From JAKAWQ01 sp963745975 (GTDB lineage Bacteria > Pseudomonadota > Alphaproteobacteria > Acetobacterales > Acetobacteraceae), in contig CAVUZJ010000020.1 in assembly GCA_963745975.1 (NCBI GenBank), positions 53,888 through 117,887 of the forward strand: 64,000 bases of DNA. The letters run 5' to 3'. The notes beneath the pieces were generated by a model. The model worked only from the letters and a program-made list of their open reading frames with translations. It ran no database searches and was not told where the DNA came from. This document shows positions 19,372 to 27,531 of this stretch, in pieces. The stretch's first letter is position 1, and each line of letters opens with the position of its first letter. The translations under genes and the position numbers were made by a program.

Positions 19372-19896
19372 ATGCGTTGGCGCTGCCTCCTGAGCGCCCT
19401 GCCTCTCACCGCCTTGGCTGGATGCGGCTTCGCGCCGGTCTATGCGCCGCTCGCCGGCGGCAAGGGCTCGCCCGCCGCGCAGCTCGGCCAGGTCTATGTG
19501 GCGGTGATCCCGGACCGGACCGGCCAGGAATTGCGCCAGGATCTGCAAGTGCGGCTCGAGGGCGCCGGTGCCACGGGCACGAAGCTCTACACGCTCAGCG
19601 TCTCCTACGCGCTGTCGAGCGAGGGCATCGGCATCGATCCCGACACCGACATCACCTACATCCGCCTCCACGGGAGTGCGACCTGGCAGCTCCTCGGCAT
19701 CACGCCGGGAACGCCGGCGCTCGCCGGCGGCTACGCGACCGTCGCGGACGGCTACAGCATCGTCGTCAACCAGTATTTCTTCGAGAGCCTCGAGAACGAC
19801 GAGGTCGAGCGGCGGATGGCCGAGACGCTCGCCGACCAGATCGTGGTGCGGCTTGCCGCCTATTTCCGCAACCACGACAAGGTCGCGCGGAAGTGA
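19372..19896 (+). CDS. lptE: LPS-assembly lipoprotein LptE
   Basis: A 174-residue lipoprotein with signal MRWRCLLSALPLTALAGC (lipobox ALAGC, Cys 18) and the GFAPVYAPL sequence that typically follows in alphaproteobacterial LptE. It would plug the LptD barrel and help insert lipopolysaccharide into the outer membrane. The short length is normal for this group. It starts three bases after leuS and its TGA overlaps the holA GTG start. Confidence 0.85.
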   Translation: MRWRCLLSALPLTALAGCGFAPVYAPLAGGKGSPAAQLGQVYVAVIPDRTGQELRQDLQVRLEGAGATGTKLYTLSVSYALSSEGIGIDPDTDITYIRLHGSATWQLLGITPGTPALAGGYATVADGYSIVVNQYFFESLENDEVERRMAETLADQIVVRLAAYFRNHDKVARK

Positions 19897-20873
19897 AGCT
19901 CGACGCGCGGCGGGTCGCTGCCTTTCTGCGCGATCCCGGCCCGGCGCGGGTGGTCCTGTTCTACGGCGAGGACACGGGACTGATCCGCGAGCGCGCGGCC
20001 ACGCTGGTCCGCGCGGTGCTGGGCGCGGCGGACGACCCGTTCCGGCTCGCGACCCTTGAGCACGCGTCGGACCTGCCGGTCGAGGCGGCGAGCGGAAGCC
20101 TCGGCGGCGGGCGGCGGGTGATCCGGATCTTCGATGTCGGCGAGGAAGCGCGCGAGCCGGTGGCCAAGGTGCTGGCCGGGCAGGGCGATGCGCTGGTTCT
20201 GCTCGAGGCGCCGGGCCTCGCGCCGAGCCGCTCGCGGCTCGTCAAATCGGTCGAGGCGCATCGGGACGGGGTGACGATCGCCTGCTACGCCGAGGAGGGC
20301 GAACGGCTCGCCGAGAGCGTGCGCGGCTGGCTCGCGGCGGAGAAGGTGAGCGTCGATCGCGACGCGCTGGCCTGGCTCACCGCGCAGCTTGGGGCGGATC
20401 ACGCGCTCAACCGGCGCGAGATCGAGAAGCTCGCCCTCTATGTCGGCCCCGGCGGGCGGGTGGACCTCGAAGCGGCCGAGGCGGCGGTGGGCGATGTCGC
20501 CGGGCTTTCGCTCGACGATGCGCTTTTTGCCGCGACTTCGGGCGATGTCGCGACGGCGGACCGGGCGCTCGAGCGGGCGCTGGCGGCGGGTGCCACGCCG
20601 GTTGCCGTGATCCGCGCGGCGCTGGGCCATCTCGCGCGGCTCGAGCGGGCGGCGCTGGCTGTGCCGGGCGGGCCGAAGCTCTTCTTCCGCCGCGAGCAGG
20701 CGTTCAACCGGGCGCTTTCGCTCTGGTCCTCGGCAACGCTCGCCGCGGCGGAGGAAGCCTTCTTCCGGGCGGAGCGGGATGCGAAGCGGACGGGCGTGCC
20801 GGCCGAGGATCTCTGCCGGCACATGGTGCTGGCGCTGGCGCGCCGGGCGGCGGTGGCGGCTAATCGCGCGTAA
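19893..20873 (+). CDS. holA: DNA polymerase III subunit delta
   Basis: A 326-residue clamp-loader subunit. The start region VKLDARRVAAFLRDPGPARVVLFYGEDTGLIRERA, the LVLLEAPGLAPSRSRLVKSVEA block and the C-terminal helical region with RREQAFNRALSLWS are typical of HolA. The GTG at 19893 overlaps the lptE stop (GTGA) and gives the family length; longer open frame upstream lies inside lptE and is not real. Its 3' end overlaps the convergent parB by 14 bases. Confidence 0.93.
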   Translation: MKLDARRVAAFLRDPGPARVVLFYGEDTGLIRERAATLVRAVLGAADDPFRLATLEHASDLPVEAASGSLGGGRRVIRIFDVGEEAREPVAKVLAGQGDALVLLEAPGLAPSRSRLVKSVEAHRDGVTIACYAEEGERLAESVRGWLAAEKVSVDRDALAWLTAQLGADHALNRREIEKLALYVGPGGRVDLEAAEAAVGDVAGLSLDDALFAATSGDVATADRALERALAAGATPVAVIRAALGHLARLERAALAVPGGPKLFFRREQAFNRALSLWSSATLAAAEEAFFRAERDAKRTGVPAEDLCRHMVLALARRAAVAANRA

Positions 20874-21720
20874 GGAGCTGGATCAGGGCGTCGAGCTGGT
20901 CGAGCGTGCGGTAGTGGATCGCCAGCACGCCGGCCTTGCCGTCGAAGCGGAGGCTCACCTTGAGGCCGAGCCGTTCGGCGAGGAGCCGCTCGGTGGCCTC
21001 GGTCTCCGGGTCGCGCTCGAGCGGTAGCGGGGCGGCGGCGGCGCGGCGCTGCATCAGCGCCTCGGTCTGGCGGACATTGAGGCCGCGGGCGATGACGGCC
21101 AGCGCGATCGCCTCGGGATCCGGATGATTGATGAGCAGGCGGGCGTGGCCGGGGGATAGCGCGCCGCTGCGCACGTCCCCCTGGAGGGATTTGGGAAGGT
21201 TGAGCAGGCGGAGCGTGTTGGTGATGTGGCTCCGGGACTTGCCGACCGCCTCGGCGAGCGCGTCCTGCTGGAGACCGAACTCGTCGAGCAGACGCTGATA
21301 GCCCTCGGCCTCCTCGATCGGGTTGAGGTCCTGGCGCTGGAGGTTCTCGACGAGGGCGGCGGCGAGCGCGTCGGCGTCGCCGAGCGGGCGGACGAGGCTC
21401 GGCACCTCGGCGAGGCCGGCCGCCTGGGCGGCGCGCCAGCGGCGCTCGCCGGCGATGATCTGGAAGCGGGCGGGATCGGCGGGATGCGGGCGCACCAGGA
21501 TGGGCTGGAGGATGCCGCGGGTGCGGACCGATTCCGTGAGCTCGGCTTGGGCCGCCTGGTTCATTCCGCTGCGCGGCTGGAAGGGTCCGGGCTCGAGGGC
21601 GGCGATCGGCAGCGCCTGGACGCCGGACGAAGTGCCGGAGGGCGCGGGGATGGGATCGGCGGCGGCGCCCATCAGGGCGGCGAGGCCGCGGCCGAGGCGG
21701 GGGGTTGGCTTGGCGCTCAT
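20860..21720 (-). CDS. parB: Chromosome-partitioning protein ParB
   Basis: A 286-residue DNA-binding CTPase that loads at parS and spreads. N-terminal PRLGRGLAALMG is the ParA-interaction region; LPIAALEPGPFQPRS and RGILQPILVRP lead into the GERRWRAAQAAGL box and the NLQRQDLNPIEEAEGYQRLLDEFG block; the helix-turn-helix is DALAEAVGKSRSHITNTLRLLNLP. The C-terminal dimerisation part ends LDALIQLLTRD. ATG at 21720 overlaps the parA stop (ATGA). The cognate parS lies in the same cluster at 23171. Confidence 0.96.
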   Translation of the reverse strand: MSAKPTPRLGRGLAALMGAAADPIPAPSGTSSGVQALPIAALEPGPFQPRSGMNQAAQAELTESVRTRGILQPILVRPHPADPARFQIIAGERRWRAAQAAGLAEVPSLVRPLGDADALAAALVENLQRQDLNPIEEAEGYQRLLDEFGLQQDALAEAVGKSRSHITNTLRLLNLPKSLQGDVRSGALSPGHARLLINHPDPEAIALAVIARGLNVRQTEALMQRRAAAAPLPLERDPETEATERLLAERLGLKVSLRFDGKAGVLAIHYRTLDQLDALIQLLTRD

Positions 21721-22574
21721 GCCGGGACGCTCCCTGGTGCTCTCTGGGCTGCCCCTTGGAGATCGCGCTCGCGCTTGAGCAGCTCGCCCGCGAGCTTGAT
21801 GTAGGCCTGCGCGCCGGGGGAACGGAAATCGTAGAGCAGGACGGGCTTGCCGTGGCTCGGGGCCTCGGAGACGCGGATGTTGCGGGGGATGACGGTCTCG
21901 TAGACCTGGGTGCCGAAGAAGCCGCGGGCGTCGGCAGCGACCAGCTCGGAGAGGTTGTTGCGGCGGTCGAACATGGTGAGCACGATGCCCTGCAGGCGGA
22001 GCGACGGGTTGAAGCCGCGCCGGACCATGTCGATCGTGCGCATCATCTGGCTGATCCCCTCGAGGGCGAGGAACTCGCATTGCAGCGGCACGAGCACGGC
22101 GTCGGCGGCGGCGAGTGCGTTGAGGGTGAGGAGGCCGAGGCCGGGCGGGCAGTCGATCAGCGCGGTGTGGGGCGGGGTGGTGCCGTTGCCGCGGTCGAGC
22201 GCGTCGCGGAGGCGGAATTCGCGGCGGTCAAGCGGGACGAGCTCGATCTCGGCGCCGGCGAGGTCGGGCTCGGCGGGGATGAGGGTGAGATCGGGGATGT
22301 CGGTCGGCCGGGCGAGGCTCGCGGCCGATTCCTCGCCGAGGAGGAGGAGGTAGCTGCCGCGGTCGCGGGTGTGGCGGTCGAGGCCGAGGCCGGTCGAGGC
22401 GTTTCCCTGGGGGTCGAGGTCGATGAGGAGGACTTTTTCGCCCGTGGCGGCGAGCGCGGTCGCGAGGTTGACGGCGGTGGTGGTCTTGCCGACGCCGCCC
22501 TTCTGATTGGCGATGGCGATGACGCGCGAGGGGCGGCCGGGCGGCGGGATCGGATCAGTCGCTTGCTCGGACAC
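21717..22574 (-). CDS. parA: Chromosome-partitioning ATPase ParA
   Basis: A 285-residue deviant-Walker ATPase. Walker A is NQKGGVGKTTTAVNLATALAA near residues 23-43, the A' motif is LLIDLDPQGNASTGLG, and Walker B is ALIDCPPGLGLLTLNAL. These match chromosomal ParA/Soj. It overlaps rsmG by 20 bases upstream and parB by four bases downstream, the standard gene order. It moves ParB-parS complexes along the nucleoid. Confidence 0.96.
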   Translation of the reverse strand: MSEQATDPIPPPGRPSRVIAIANQKGGVGKTTTAVNLATALAATGEKVLLIDLDPQGNASTGLGLDRHTRDRGSYLLLLGEESAASLARPTDIPDLTLIPAEPDLAGAEIELVPLDRREFRLRDALDRGNGTTPPHTALIDCPPGLGLLTLNALAAADAVLVPLQCEFLALEGISQMMRTIDMVRRGFNPSLRLQGIVLTMFDRRNNLSELVAADARGFFGTQVYETVIPRNIRVSEAPSHGKPVLLYDFRSPGAQAYIKLAGELLKRERDLQGAAQRAPGSVPA

Positions 22575-23187
22575 GCCGGATCTCGCTGATCCTGAGGATG
22601 CTTGCGCTCGGGTCGGTGCGGCTCGCGAACCGCTCGCATCGCATGTGCCATTGCGCGGCGGCTGCCGTCAATTCGTTTCCGGCATTTTCGCCCTTGGGGA
22701 AGAGGGCGACGCCGTCCGGGGCGAGCAAGGGCGCGGCGAGGGCGAGAAGGGCCGGGAGCGGGGCGAGCGCGCGGGCGGTGACGAGGCGCGCGGGGGGAAG
22801 GCTTATCTCCTCGATGCGGGCGGCGTGGATTCGGACGGGGGCGGCGATGACGCGTGCGGCCTCGATCAGGAAGGCCGCCTTGCGGCGATCGGATTCGACG
22901 AGGTCGAACGGGATGTCCGTCGCGATGGCGAGGACGAGGCCGGGGAAGCCGGCGCCGGAGCCGAGATCGGTCGCGCCGCTCACATTGCACGGGATGGCGG
23001 GGATAAGCTGCAATGAGTCCGCGATATGGCGCGGCCAGAGTTTTTCGAGGTCGCCGCGGGAGACGAGATTGATGCGGCGGTTCCAGGCGGCGAGGAGATC
23101 GGCGAAAGTTTTGAGACGGGCGATGACCTCCGGAGGGGGGTCAAAAAAAGCAAGCGATTGAAAAGCCTCATGTTTCACGTGAAACAT
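22555..23187 (-). CDS. rsmG: 16S rRNA (guanine527-N7)-methyltransferase RsmG
   Basis: A 210-residue methyltransferase. The N-terminus MFHVKHEAF is encoded by the parS site itself. The body has AWNRRINLVSRGDLEKLWPRHIADSLQL, the SAM-binding motif ATDLGSGAGFPGLVLAIA, then DLVESDRRKAAFLIEAARV and VTARALAPLPALL, all typical of RsmG (GidB). Length is normal. Upstream it overlaps the end of mnmG by 13 bases; downstream it overlaps parA by 20. Confidence 0.95.
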   Translation of the reverse strand: MFHVKHEAFQSLAFFDPPPEVIARLKTFADLLAAWNRRINLVSRGDLEKLWPRHIADSLQLIPAIPCNVSGATDLGSGAGFPGLVLAIATDIPFDLVESDRRKAAFLIEAARVIAAPVRIHAARIEEISLPPARLVTARALAPLPALLALAAPLLAPDGVALFPKGENAGNELTAAAAQWHMRCERFASRTDPSASILRISEIRRVRASD

Positions 23188-23191
23188 GAGG
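23166..23191. promoter_or_regulatory. parS: parS centromere-like site
   Basis: The 16-base core TGTTTCACGTGAAACA at 23171-23186 is the exact consensus palindrome bound by ParB. It is extended by five more matched bases on each side, giving a 26-bp perfect palindrome. It overlaps the rsmG start codon and the last codons of mnmG, so the same bases serve coding and partition functions. The parAB genes lie just downstream. Confidence 0.96.
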
Positions 23192-24926
23192 CCGATTCGG
23201 CCCTATCTCGGCTGTTGCGCGACAGATGGGCGGCGAGCGCGGCGAGTGCGGCCGGCGTCATGCCGGGAATTCGGGAGGCCGCGCCGAGCGAAAGCGGACG
23301 GATCTGCTCGAGCTTGCCGGTGAGTTCCGCCGAGAGGCCGCCGATCCTGCGGTAATCGAGCCCGTCCGGCAGACGCACCTTCTCCTGGCGGCGGAAGGCC
23401 GAGATCTCGGCCTCCTGGCGCTTGAGATAGCCGGCATAGAGCGCGTCGGCGGCGAGCGTGGCGCGGGCGCGGGGCGGGAGCGCGGGCGCCGCCGCGCCGG
23501 CCGCGAGGGCCTGCTCGTGGGCGCGGAAGGCGGCGATCCGCTCGGAACCGACGACGCCCCATGCGATGCCGCGCGGGGTCAGGCGGAGATCGGCGTTGTC
23601 GGCGCGCAAGGAGAGGCGATATTCGGCGCGCGAGGTGAACATCCGATAGGGCTCGCTCACGCCCTGGGTGACGAGATCGTCCACGAGCACGCCGATATAG
23701 GAGCCGGCGCGGTCGAGCGTGACCGGGGCGGCCGCGCCGGCACGGCGGGCGGCGTTGACGCCGGCGAGGAGGCCCTGGGCGGCCGCCTCCTCGTAGCCGG
23801 TCGTGCCGTTGATCTGGCCGGCGAGGAAGAGCCCCGGGAGCGATTTCAATTCGAGCGACGGGAAGAGCGCGCGCGGATCGACATAGTCGTACTCCACCGC
23901 ATAGCCCGGACGCAGCATGCGGACATGGGCGAGGCCGGGGAGCGTGCGGAGCAATTCCTCCTGCAGCGCGGCGGGGAGGCTGGTCGAGAGACCGTTCGGA
24001 TAGACCGTGGGATCGTCGAGGCCTTCGGGCTCGAGGAAGATCTGGTGGTGCGCGCGGTCGGCGAAGCGGACCACCTTGTCCTCGATCGAGGGGCAATAGC
24101 GCGGGCCGGGCCCGCTGATGCGCCCGCCATAGACCGCCGAAAGCGAAAGATTGGCGCGGATGAGCGCGTGGGTCGCCTCGGTGGTCGCGGTGATGCGGCA
24201 TTCGATCTGCGGATTGGCGATGCGCTCGGTGAGCGCGCTGAAGGGCTCGGGCGGGTTTTCACCGGGATCGGGCGCGAGGCCGTCCCAGTCGATGCTGGCG
24301 CGGGCGAGGCGGGGCGGCGTGCCGGTTTTGAGCCGGCCGAGCGGGAGGCCGAGCCGGTCGAGCGCCGCGGCGAGGCCCAAGGATGGCTTCTCGCCGATGC
24401 GGCCCGCGGGCGTCGATTCGAGACCGATATGAATGACGCCGCGGAGGAAGGTGCCGGTGGTGAGCACGGCGGCGGCGCAGGCGATGCGGGTGCCGTCGGC
24501 GAGGATCACGGCCGAGAGATTTCCGCCGGCGTCCGGCTCGAGATTTTCGACGGATCCGGCGAGGAGGGAAAGATTGGGCGTGGTACGAAGGAAATCCTGC
24601 ATGGCGCTTCGGTAGAGCGCGCGATCCGCCTGCGCGCGCGGGCCGCGCACGGCCGGGCCCTTGCTGCGGTTGAGCAGCTTGAAATGGATCCCCGCGGCGT
24701 CCGCGACGCGGCCCATCAGGCCATCGAGCGCGTCGATCTCGCGCACGAGATGGCCCTTGCCGATGCCGCCGATCGAAGGATTGCAGGACATCTCTCCGAT
24801 TTTGGCGAGGTCCTGGGTGACGAGCAAAGTGCGCGCGCCGATGCGCGCGGCGGCGGCGGCCGCTTCGCAGCCGGCGTGGCCGCCGCCGATGACGACGACA
24901 TCGAACCGTTGCAGAAGAGCAACCAT
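23175..24926 (-). CDS. mnmG: tRNA uridine-5-carboxymethylaminomethyl modification enzyme MnmG
   Basis: A 583-residue FAD-binding protein. The dinucleotide fold is VVVIGGGHAGCEAAAAAARIG at residues 10-30, followed by SCNPSIGGIGKGHLVREIDALDG and later RYCPSIEDKVVRF and NGTTGYEEAAAQGLLAGVNAA, all MnmG signatures. I chose the ATG at 24926 because it puts the FAD motif ten residues from the start; the open frame further upstream belongs to mnmE on the same strand. With MnmE it modifies the wobble uridine of several tRNAs. The 3' end overlaps parS and rsmG. Confidence 0.96.
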   Translation of the reverse strand: MVALLQRFDVVVIGGGHAGCEAAAAAARIGARTLLVTQDLAKIGEMSCNPSIGGIGKGHLVREIDALDGLMGRVADAAGIHFKLLNRSKGPAVRGPRAQADRALYRSAMQDFLRTTPNLSLLAGSVENLEPDAGGNLSAVILADGTRIACAAAVLTTGTFLRGVIHIGLESTPAGRIGEKPSLGLAAALDRLGLPLGRLKTGTPPRLARASIDWDGLAPDPGENPPEPFSALTERIANPQIECRITATTEATHALIRANLSLSAVYGGRISGPGPRYCPSIEDKVVRFADRAHHQIFLEPEGLDDPTVYPNGLSTSLPAALQEELLRTLPGLAHVRMLRPGYAVEYDYVDPRALFPSLELKSLPGLFLAGQINGTTGYEEAAAQGLLAGVNAARRAGAAAPVTLDRAGSYIGVLVDDLVTQGVSEPYRMFTSRAEYRLSLRADNADLRLTPRGIAWGVVGSERIAAFRAHEQALAAGAAAPALPPRARATLAADALYAGYLKRQEAEISAFRRQEKVRLPDGLDYRRIGGLSAELTGKLEQIRPLSLGAASRIPGMTPAALAALAAHLSRNSRDRAESASCFT

Positions 24927-24928
24927 TG

Positions 24929-26284
24929 TTATTTGCCGATGCAGAAGCTTGAAAAGATCGTGGCCAGGATATCCTCGACGCCGACGCTTCCGGTGATGCG
25001 GCCGAGGGAAGCGAGGGCCGCGCGGAGCTCCTCGGCACGAAGCTCCGCCGCGGGTGCGGCGGCAGCGGCCTGCAAGGCTGCCTCGGCGTCGCGGAGTGCT
25101 GCGCGGTGGCGGGCGCGGGTCAGCGGTGGCGGGCCGGCGCGTGCGGCGATCGCGCCCACCATCTCGGCGAGCCGGGCGCGCAACTCGGGAAGGCCGGCGC
25201 CGGTGAGCGCGCTCACCGGGAGAAGCCCCGCGGGCGGGGCGGCGAGATCGGTCTTGTTGGCGATGGCGAGGACCGGGGCCGTGGCGTCGAGCGGGAAGGG
25301 AACCGGAGCCGACGCATCGGTGACGGCGACGACGAGATCGGCCGAGGCGGCGCGGGCGCGGGCGCGGCGGACGCCCTCGGCCTCGATCGGCTCGGGGCTC
25401 TCGCGGAGGCCCGCGGTATCGATCAGCGTGACGGGGAGGGAGCCGAGGACGATGCGGGCCTCGATCGGATCGCGCGTGGTGCCGGGCGTGGGTGCGACGA
25501 TGGCGACGTCGCGGCCGGCGAGTGCATTGATGAGGCTCGACTTGCCGGCGTTCGGCGGGCCGGCGACGACGATGGTGAGCCCCTCGCGGACGCGCTCGCC
25601 GCTGCGGTCGTCGGCGAGGTGCCCGGCGAGGGCAGCGGCGAGGCGCGCGAGCGCCGGCGCGTCCTCGATCTCGGGGAGGTCCTGGTCGGAGAAATCGATC
25701 GCGGCTTCGGCGTTCGCGAGCAGGCGGCGAAGCTCCTCGGCCCAGCCGCGATAGAGCGCGCCCAGCTCGCCCTCGAGCTGGCGCAGGGCCTGGCGGCGCT
25801 GGGCTTCGGTTTCGGCATCGACGAGATCGGCAATGGCTTCGGCCTCGAGGAGGTCCATGCGGCCGTTGAGAAAGGCGCGGCGGGTGAACTCGCCGGGCTC
25901 GGCCGGGCGGGCGCCGAGGGCGACGAGGGCTTCGGAGACCTTCTCGATGACGGCGTGGCCGCCGTGGAGGAAAAGCTCCGCGCAATCCTCGCCGGTATAG
26001 CTCGCGGGCGCGGGAAGCCAGAGGACGAGGGCGTGGTCGAGCGTTTCGCCGCCTGGGCCGCGGAGGCGGCGGAGGCTTGCGCGGCGCGGCGGCGGGAGGC
26101 CGCAGAGAGCGGCGAGGATTCTTCCCGCCGCCGGGCCTGAGAGGCGCAGGACCGCGATCGCGGCGCGGCCGGCGCCCGAGGCGAGGGCGAAGATCGTGTT
26201 CGGCGCTCTGATCTCGCGGCCGACCAGTGCGGCGCATCCACGGTCAGCGGCGAGGCCGGCGCCGAACGGTACGTCGCCGTTCAT
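24929..26284 (-). CDS. mnmE: tRNA modification GTPase MnmE
   Basis: A 451-residue GTPase. The formyl-THF-binding N-terminal domain (NTIFALASGAGRAAIAVLRLSGPAAGRIL, about residues 29-57) is followed by the helical domain and the inserted G domain (G1 GPPNAGKSSLINALAG, G3 LIDTAGLRE, G4 ANKTDLA), and the protein ends in CIGK with the essential cysteine. It has about 26 residues before the usual N-terminus and starts at an ATG that overlaps the brnA stop; no nearer in-frame ATG, GTG or TTG was seen. It partners MnmG, three bases downstream. Confidence 0.94.
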   Translation of the reverse strand: MNGDVPFGAGLAADRGCAALVGREIRAPNTIFALASGAGRAAIAVLRLSGPAAGRILAALCGLPPPRRASLRRLRGPGGETLDHALVLWLPAPASYTGEDCAELFLHGGHAVIEKVSEALVALGARPAEPGEFTRRAFLNGRMDLLEAEAIADLVDAETEAQRRQALRQLEGELGALYRGWAEELRRLLANAEAAIDFSDQDLPEIEDAPALARLAAALAGHLADDRSGERVREGLTIVVAGPPNAGKSSLINALAGRDVAIVAPTPGTTRDPIEARIVLGSLPVTLIDTAGLRESPEPIEAEGVRRARARAASADLVVAVTDASAPVPFPLDATAPVLAIANKTDLAAPPAGLLPVSALTGAGLPELRARLAEMVGAIAARAGPPPLTRARHRAALRDAEAALQAAAAAPAAELRAEELRAALASLGRITGSVGVEDILATIFSSFCIGK

Positions 26285-26592
26285 CGCTTGAGCGAGGCCA
26301 GCATTTCCCGCCGCAGGATGGCGTTTATGCGGGACTGGTAGCCCTTGCCCTGCGACTTGAGCCAGGCCAGCACATCGGTGTCGATGCGCACGGTGGTTGA
26401 AGTCTTGGTCGGCTTGTAGAACCGGCCGCGGACCGCGTTCTTCCAGAACTCTTCGGTCAGCGGGGGGATGTCGCTGTGGTCGATCTCGCTGTCCGGCCTC
26501 GCGGCCAGGGCGGCCAGCTCAGCCTTCTGCTCCTCGGTCAGGGGCGGCAGAGCGGCAAGGTCGACGTCATGCCTAACGGATTTCTTGCTCAT
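26281..26592 (-). CDS. brnA: BrnA family antitoxin
   Basis: A 103-residue protein with an acidic N-terminal half (DIPPLTEEFWKNAVRGRFYKPTK) and a C-terminal ribbon-helix-helix-type segment TTVRIDTDVLAWLKSQGKGYQSRINAILRREM, the pattern of BrnA antitoxins. It would bind the BrnT toxin and repress the pair's promoter. Its start lies inside the end of brnT and its stop overlaps the mnmE start by four bases, so the toxin-antitoxin pair is fused to the front of the mnmE operon. Confidence 0.88.
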   Translation of the reverse strand: MSKKSVRHDVDLAALPPLTEEQKAELAALAARPDSEIDHSDIPPLTEEFWKNAVRGRFYKPTKTSTTVRIDTDVLAWLKSQGKGYQSRINAILRREMLASLKR

Positions 26593-26818
26593 AGCGCCGC
26601 CGCTCCTTCCTATCGGCCGCTCGTGCCGAGATGATGCGGATCATCTCGACTTGCTGCCCGTCCTCGTCTTCGTCCCGGATGGTGTGGACCACCGGCAGGA
26701 GACGATAGCCCTCCACCACACCAAGGGTCTGCCACCGCTGCTCGCCGCCCTCGGTGCGTTCCTGGTGCGTGAGGGCAAAGGGATCGGCAAAGACGCGGAT
26801 GGCGGTTTCGAAGCTCAC
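26573..26818 (-). CDS. brnT: BrnT family toxin, possibly start-less
   Basis: From the GTG at 26818 this encodes 81 residues (SFETAIRVFADPFALTHQE...RIISARAADRKERRRYEQE), matching the core and C-terminal ISARxxxxxERxxYE of BrnT RNases. In-frame codons upstream to a TAA at 26888-26890 spell TRFEWDPVKAAGNLRKHRV, the conserved BrnT N-terminus, but that stretch holds no ATG, GTG or TTG. Either translation begins at GTG 26818 and removes the conserved block, or a rare codon such as CTG at 26831-26833 is used, or the toxin is disabled. The antitoxin gene overlaps by 20 bases. Confidence 0.8.
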   Translation of the reverse strand: MSFETAIRVFADPFALTHQERTEGGEQRWQTLGVVEGYRLLPVVHTIRDEDEDGQQVEMIRIISARAADRKERRRYEQEIR

Positions 26819-26985
26819 GCGATGCTTGCGCAGATTACCGGCCGCTTTGACGGGATCCCACTCGAACCGGGTTTTCGCCCAAAATTGTTACTACAAACTC
26901 GTATTTCAAGGCAATCCGGGGCCAAGCGGCTCCGCCCCGGGAGCACCCGTAAGGGGCGACGGATCCGCCCCCCGCGGATTTTATA

Positions 26986-27025
26986 GTTGACTAGGAAATC
27001 ACGAGGTGATAGTTTCCTAGTCAAC
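26986..27025 (+). promoter_or_regulatory. Inverted-repeat operator overlapping the marR promoter
   Basis: Perfect 13-base arms at 26986-26998 (GTTGACTAGGAAA) and 27013-27025 (TTTCCTAGTCAAC) are separated by 14 bases. A candidate promoter lies within: TTGACT at 26987-26992 and TAGTTT at 27010-27015, spacing 17. The position 13 bases ahead of the MarR start fits autorepression by the MarR dimer. Confidence 0.75.
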
Positions 27026-27037
27026 CAAGGGATCGCC

Positions 27038-27499
27038 ATGACATCGACCGCGCCCGTTTCGGATTTGACCGCGCATCTCGGATTCTGGCTGCGCACCGTG
27101 TCCAATCACGTGTCCTATGCCTTTGCCGGCAAGCTCGCCGCCAAGGGCGTGACGGTTGCGGAATGGGTCACGATGCGCTCGCTCTATGGCCAGGCGCCGA
27201 TGCCGCCGAGTCGCCTCGCCGACGAGATGGGCATGACGCGAGGGGCGATCACGAAGCTTGCGGACCGGCTGATCGGCAAATCGTTGATCGTCCGGAAGGC
27301 CAGCCGCGACGATGGAAGGGCGCAGACCCTCGCCCTGACGCGGGCGGGTGCGGAGCTGGTGCCGGAGCTGGCGGCGCTCGCCGACCGGAACGATGCGGAA
27401 TTCTTCGACCACCTCTCTGCGGCAGAACGGAGGACGTTGGAGCGGCTCCTGAAGCGGATGGTCGAGCGCTCGCACATCGCCGCCGTGCCGATCGAGTGA
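27038..27499 (+). CDS. MarR family winged-helix regulator
   Basis: A 153-residue regulator with the MarR fold: LAAKGVTVAEWVTMRSLYGQAPMPPSRLADEMGMTRGAITKLADRLIGKSLIVRKASRDDGRAQTLALT spans helices 3-5 and the beta wing with the DxR motif (DDGRAQ). I chose the ATG at 27038 because the upstream ATG at 26987 lies inside the operator. It is followed 32 bases later by a DUF1398 gene, presumably cotranscribed. The effector is unknown. Confidence 0.88.
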   Translation: MTSTAPVSDLTAHLGFWLRTVSNHVSYAFAGKLAAKGVTVAEWVTMRSLYGQAPMPPSRLADEMGMTRGAITKLADRLIGKSLIVRKASRDDGRAQTLALTRAGAELVPELAALADRNDAEFFDHLSAAERRTLERLLKRMVERSHIAAVPIE

Positions 27500-27531
27500 T
27501 CCCAAGCCCACTCACCCGATGGAGAATGAAC

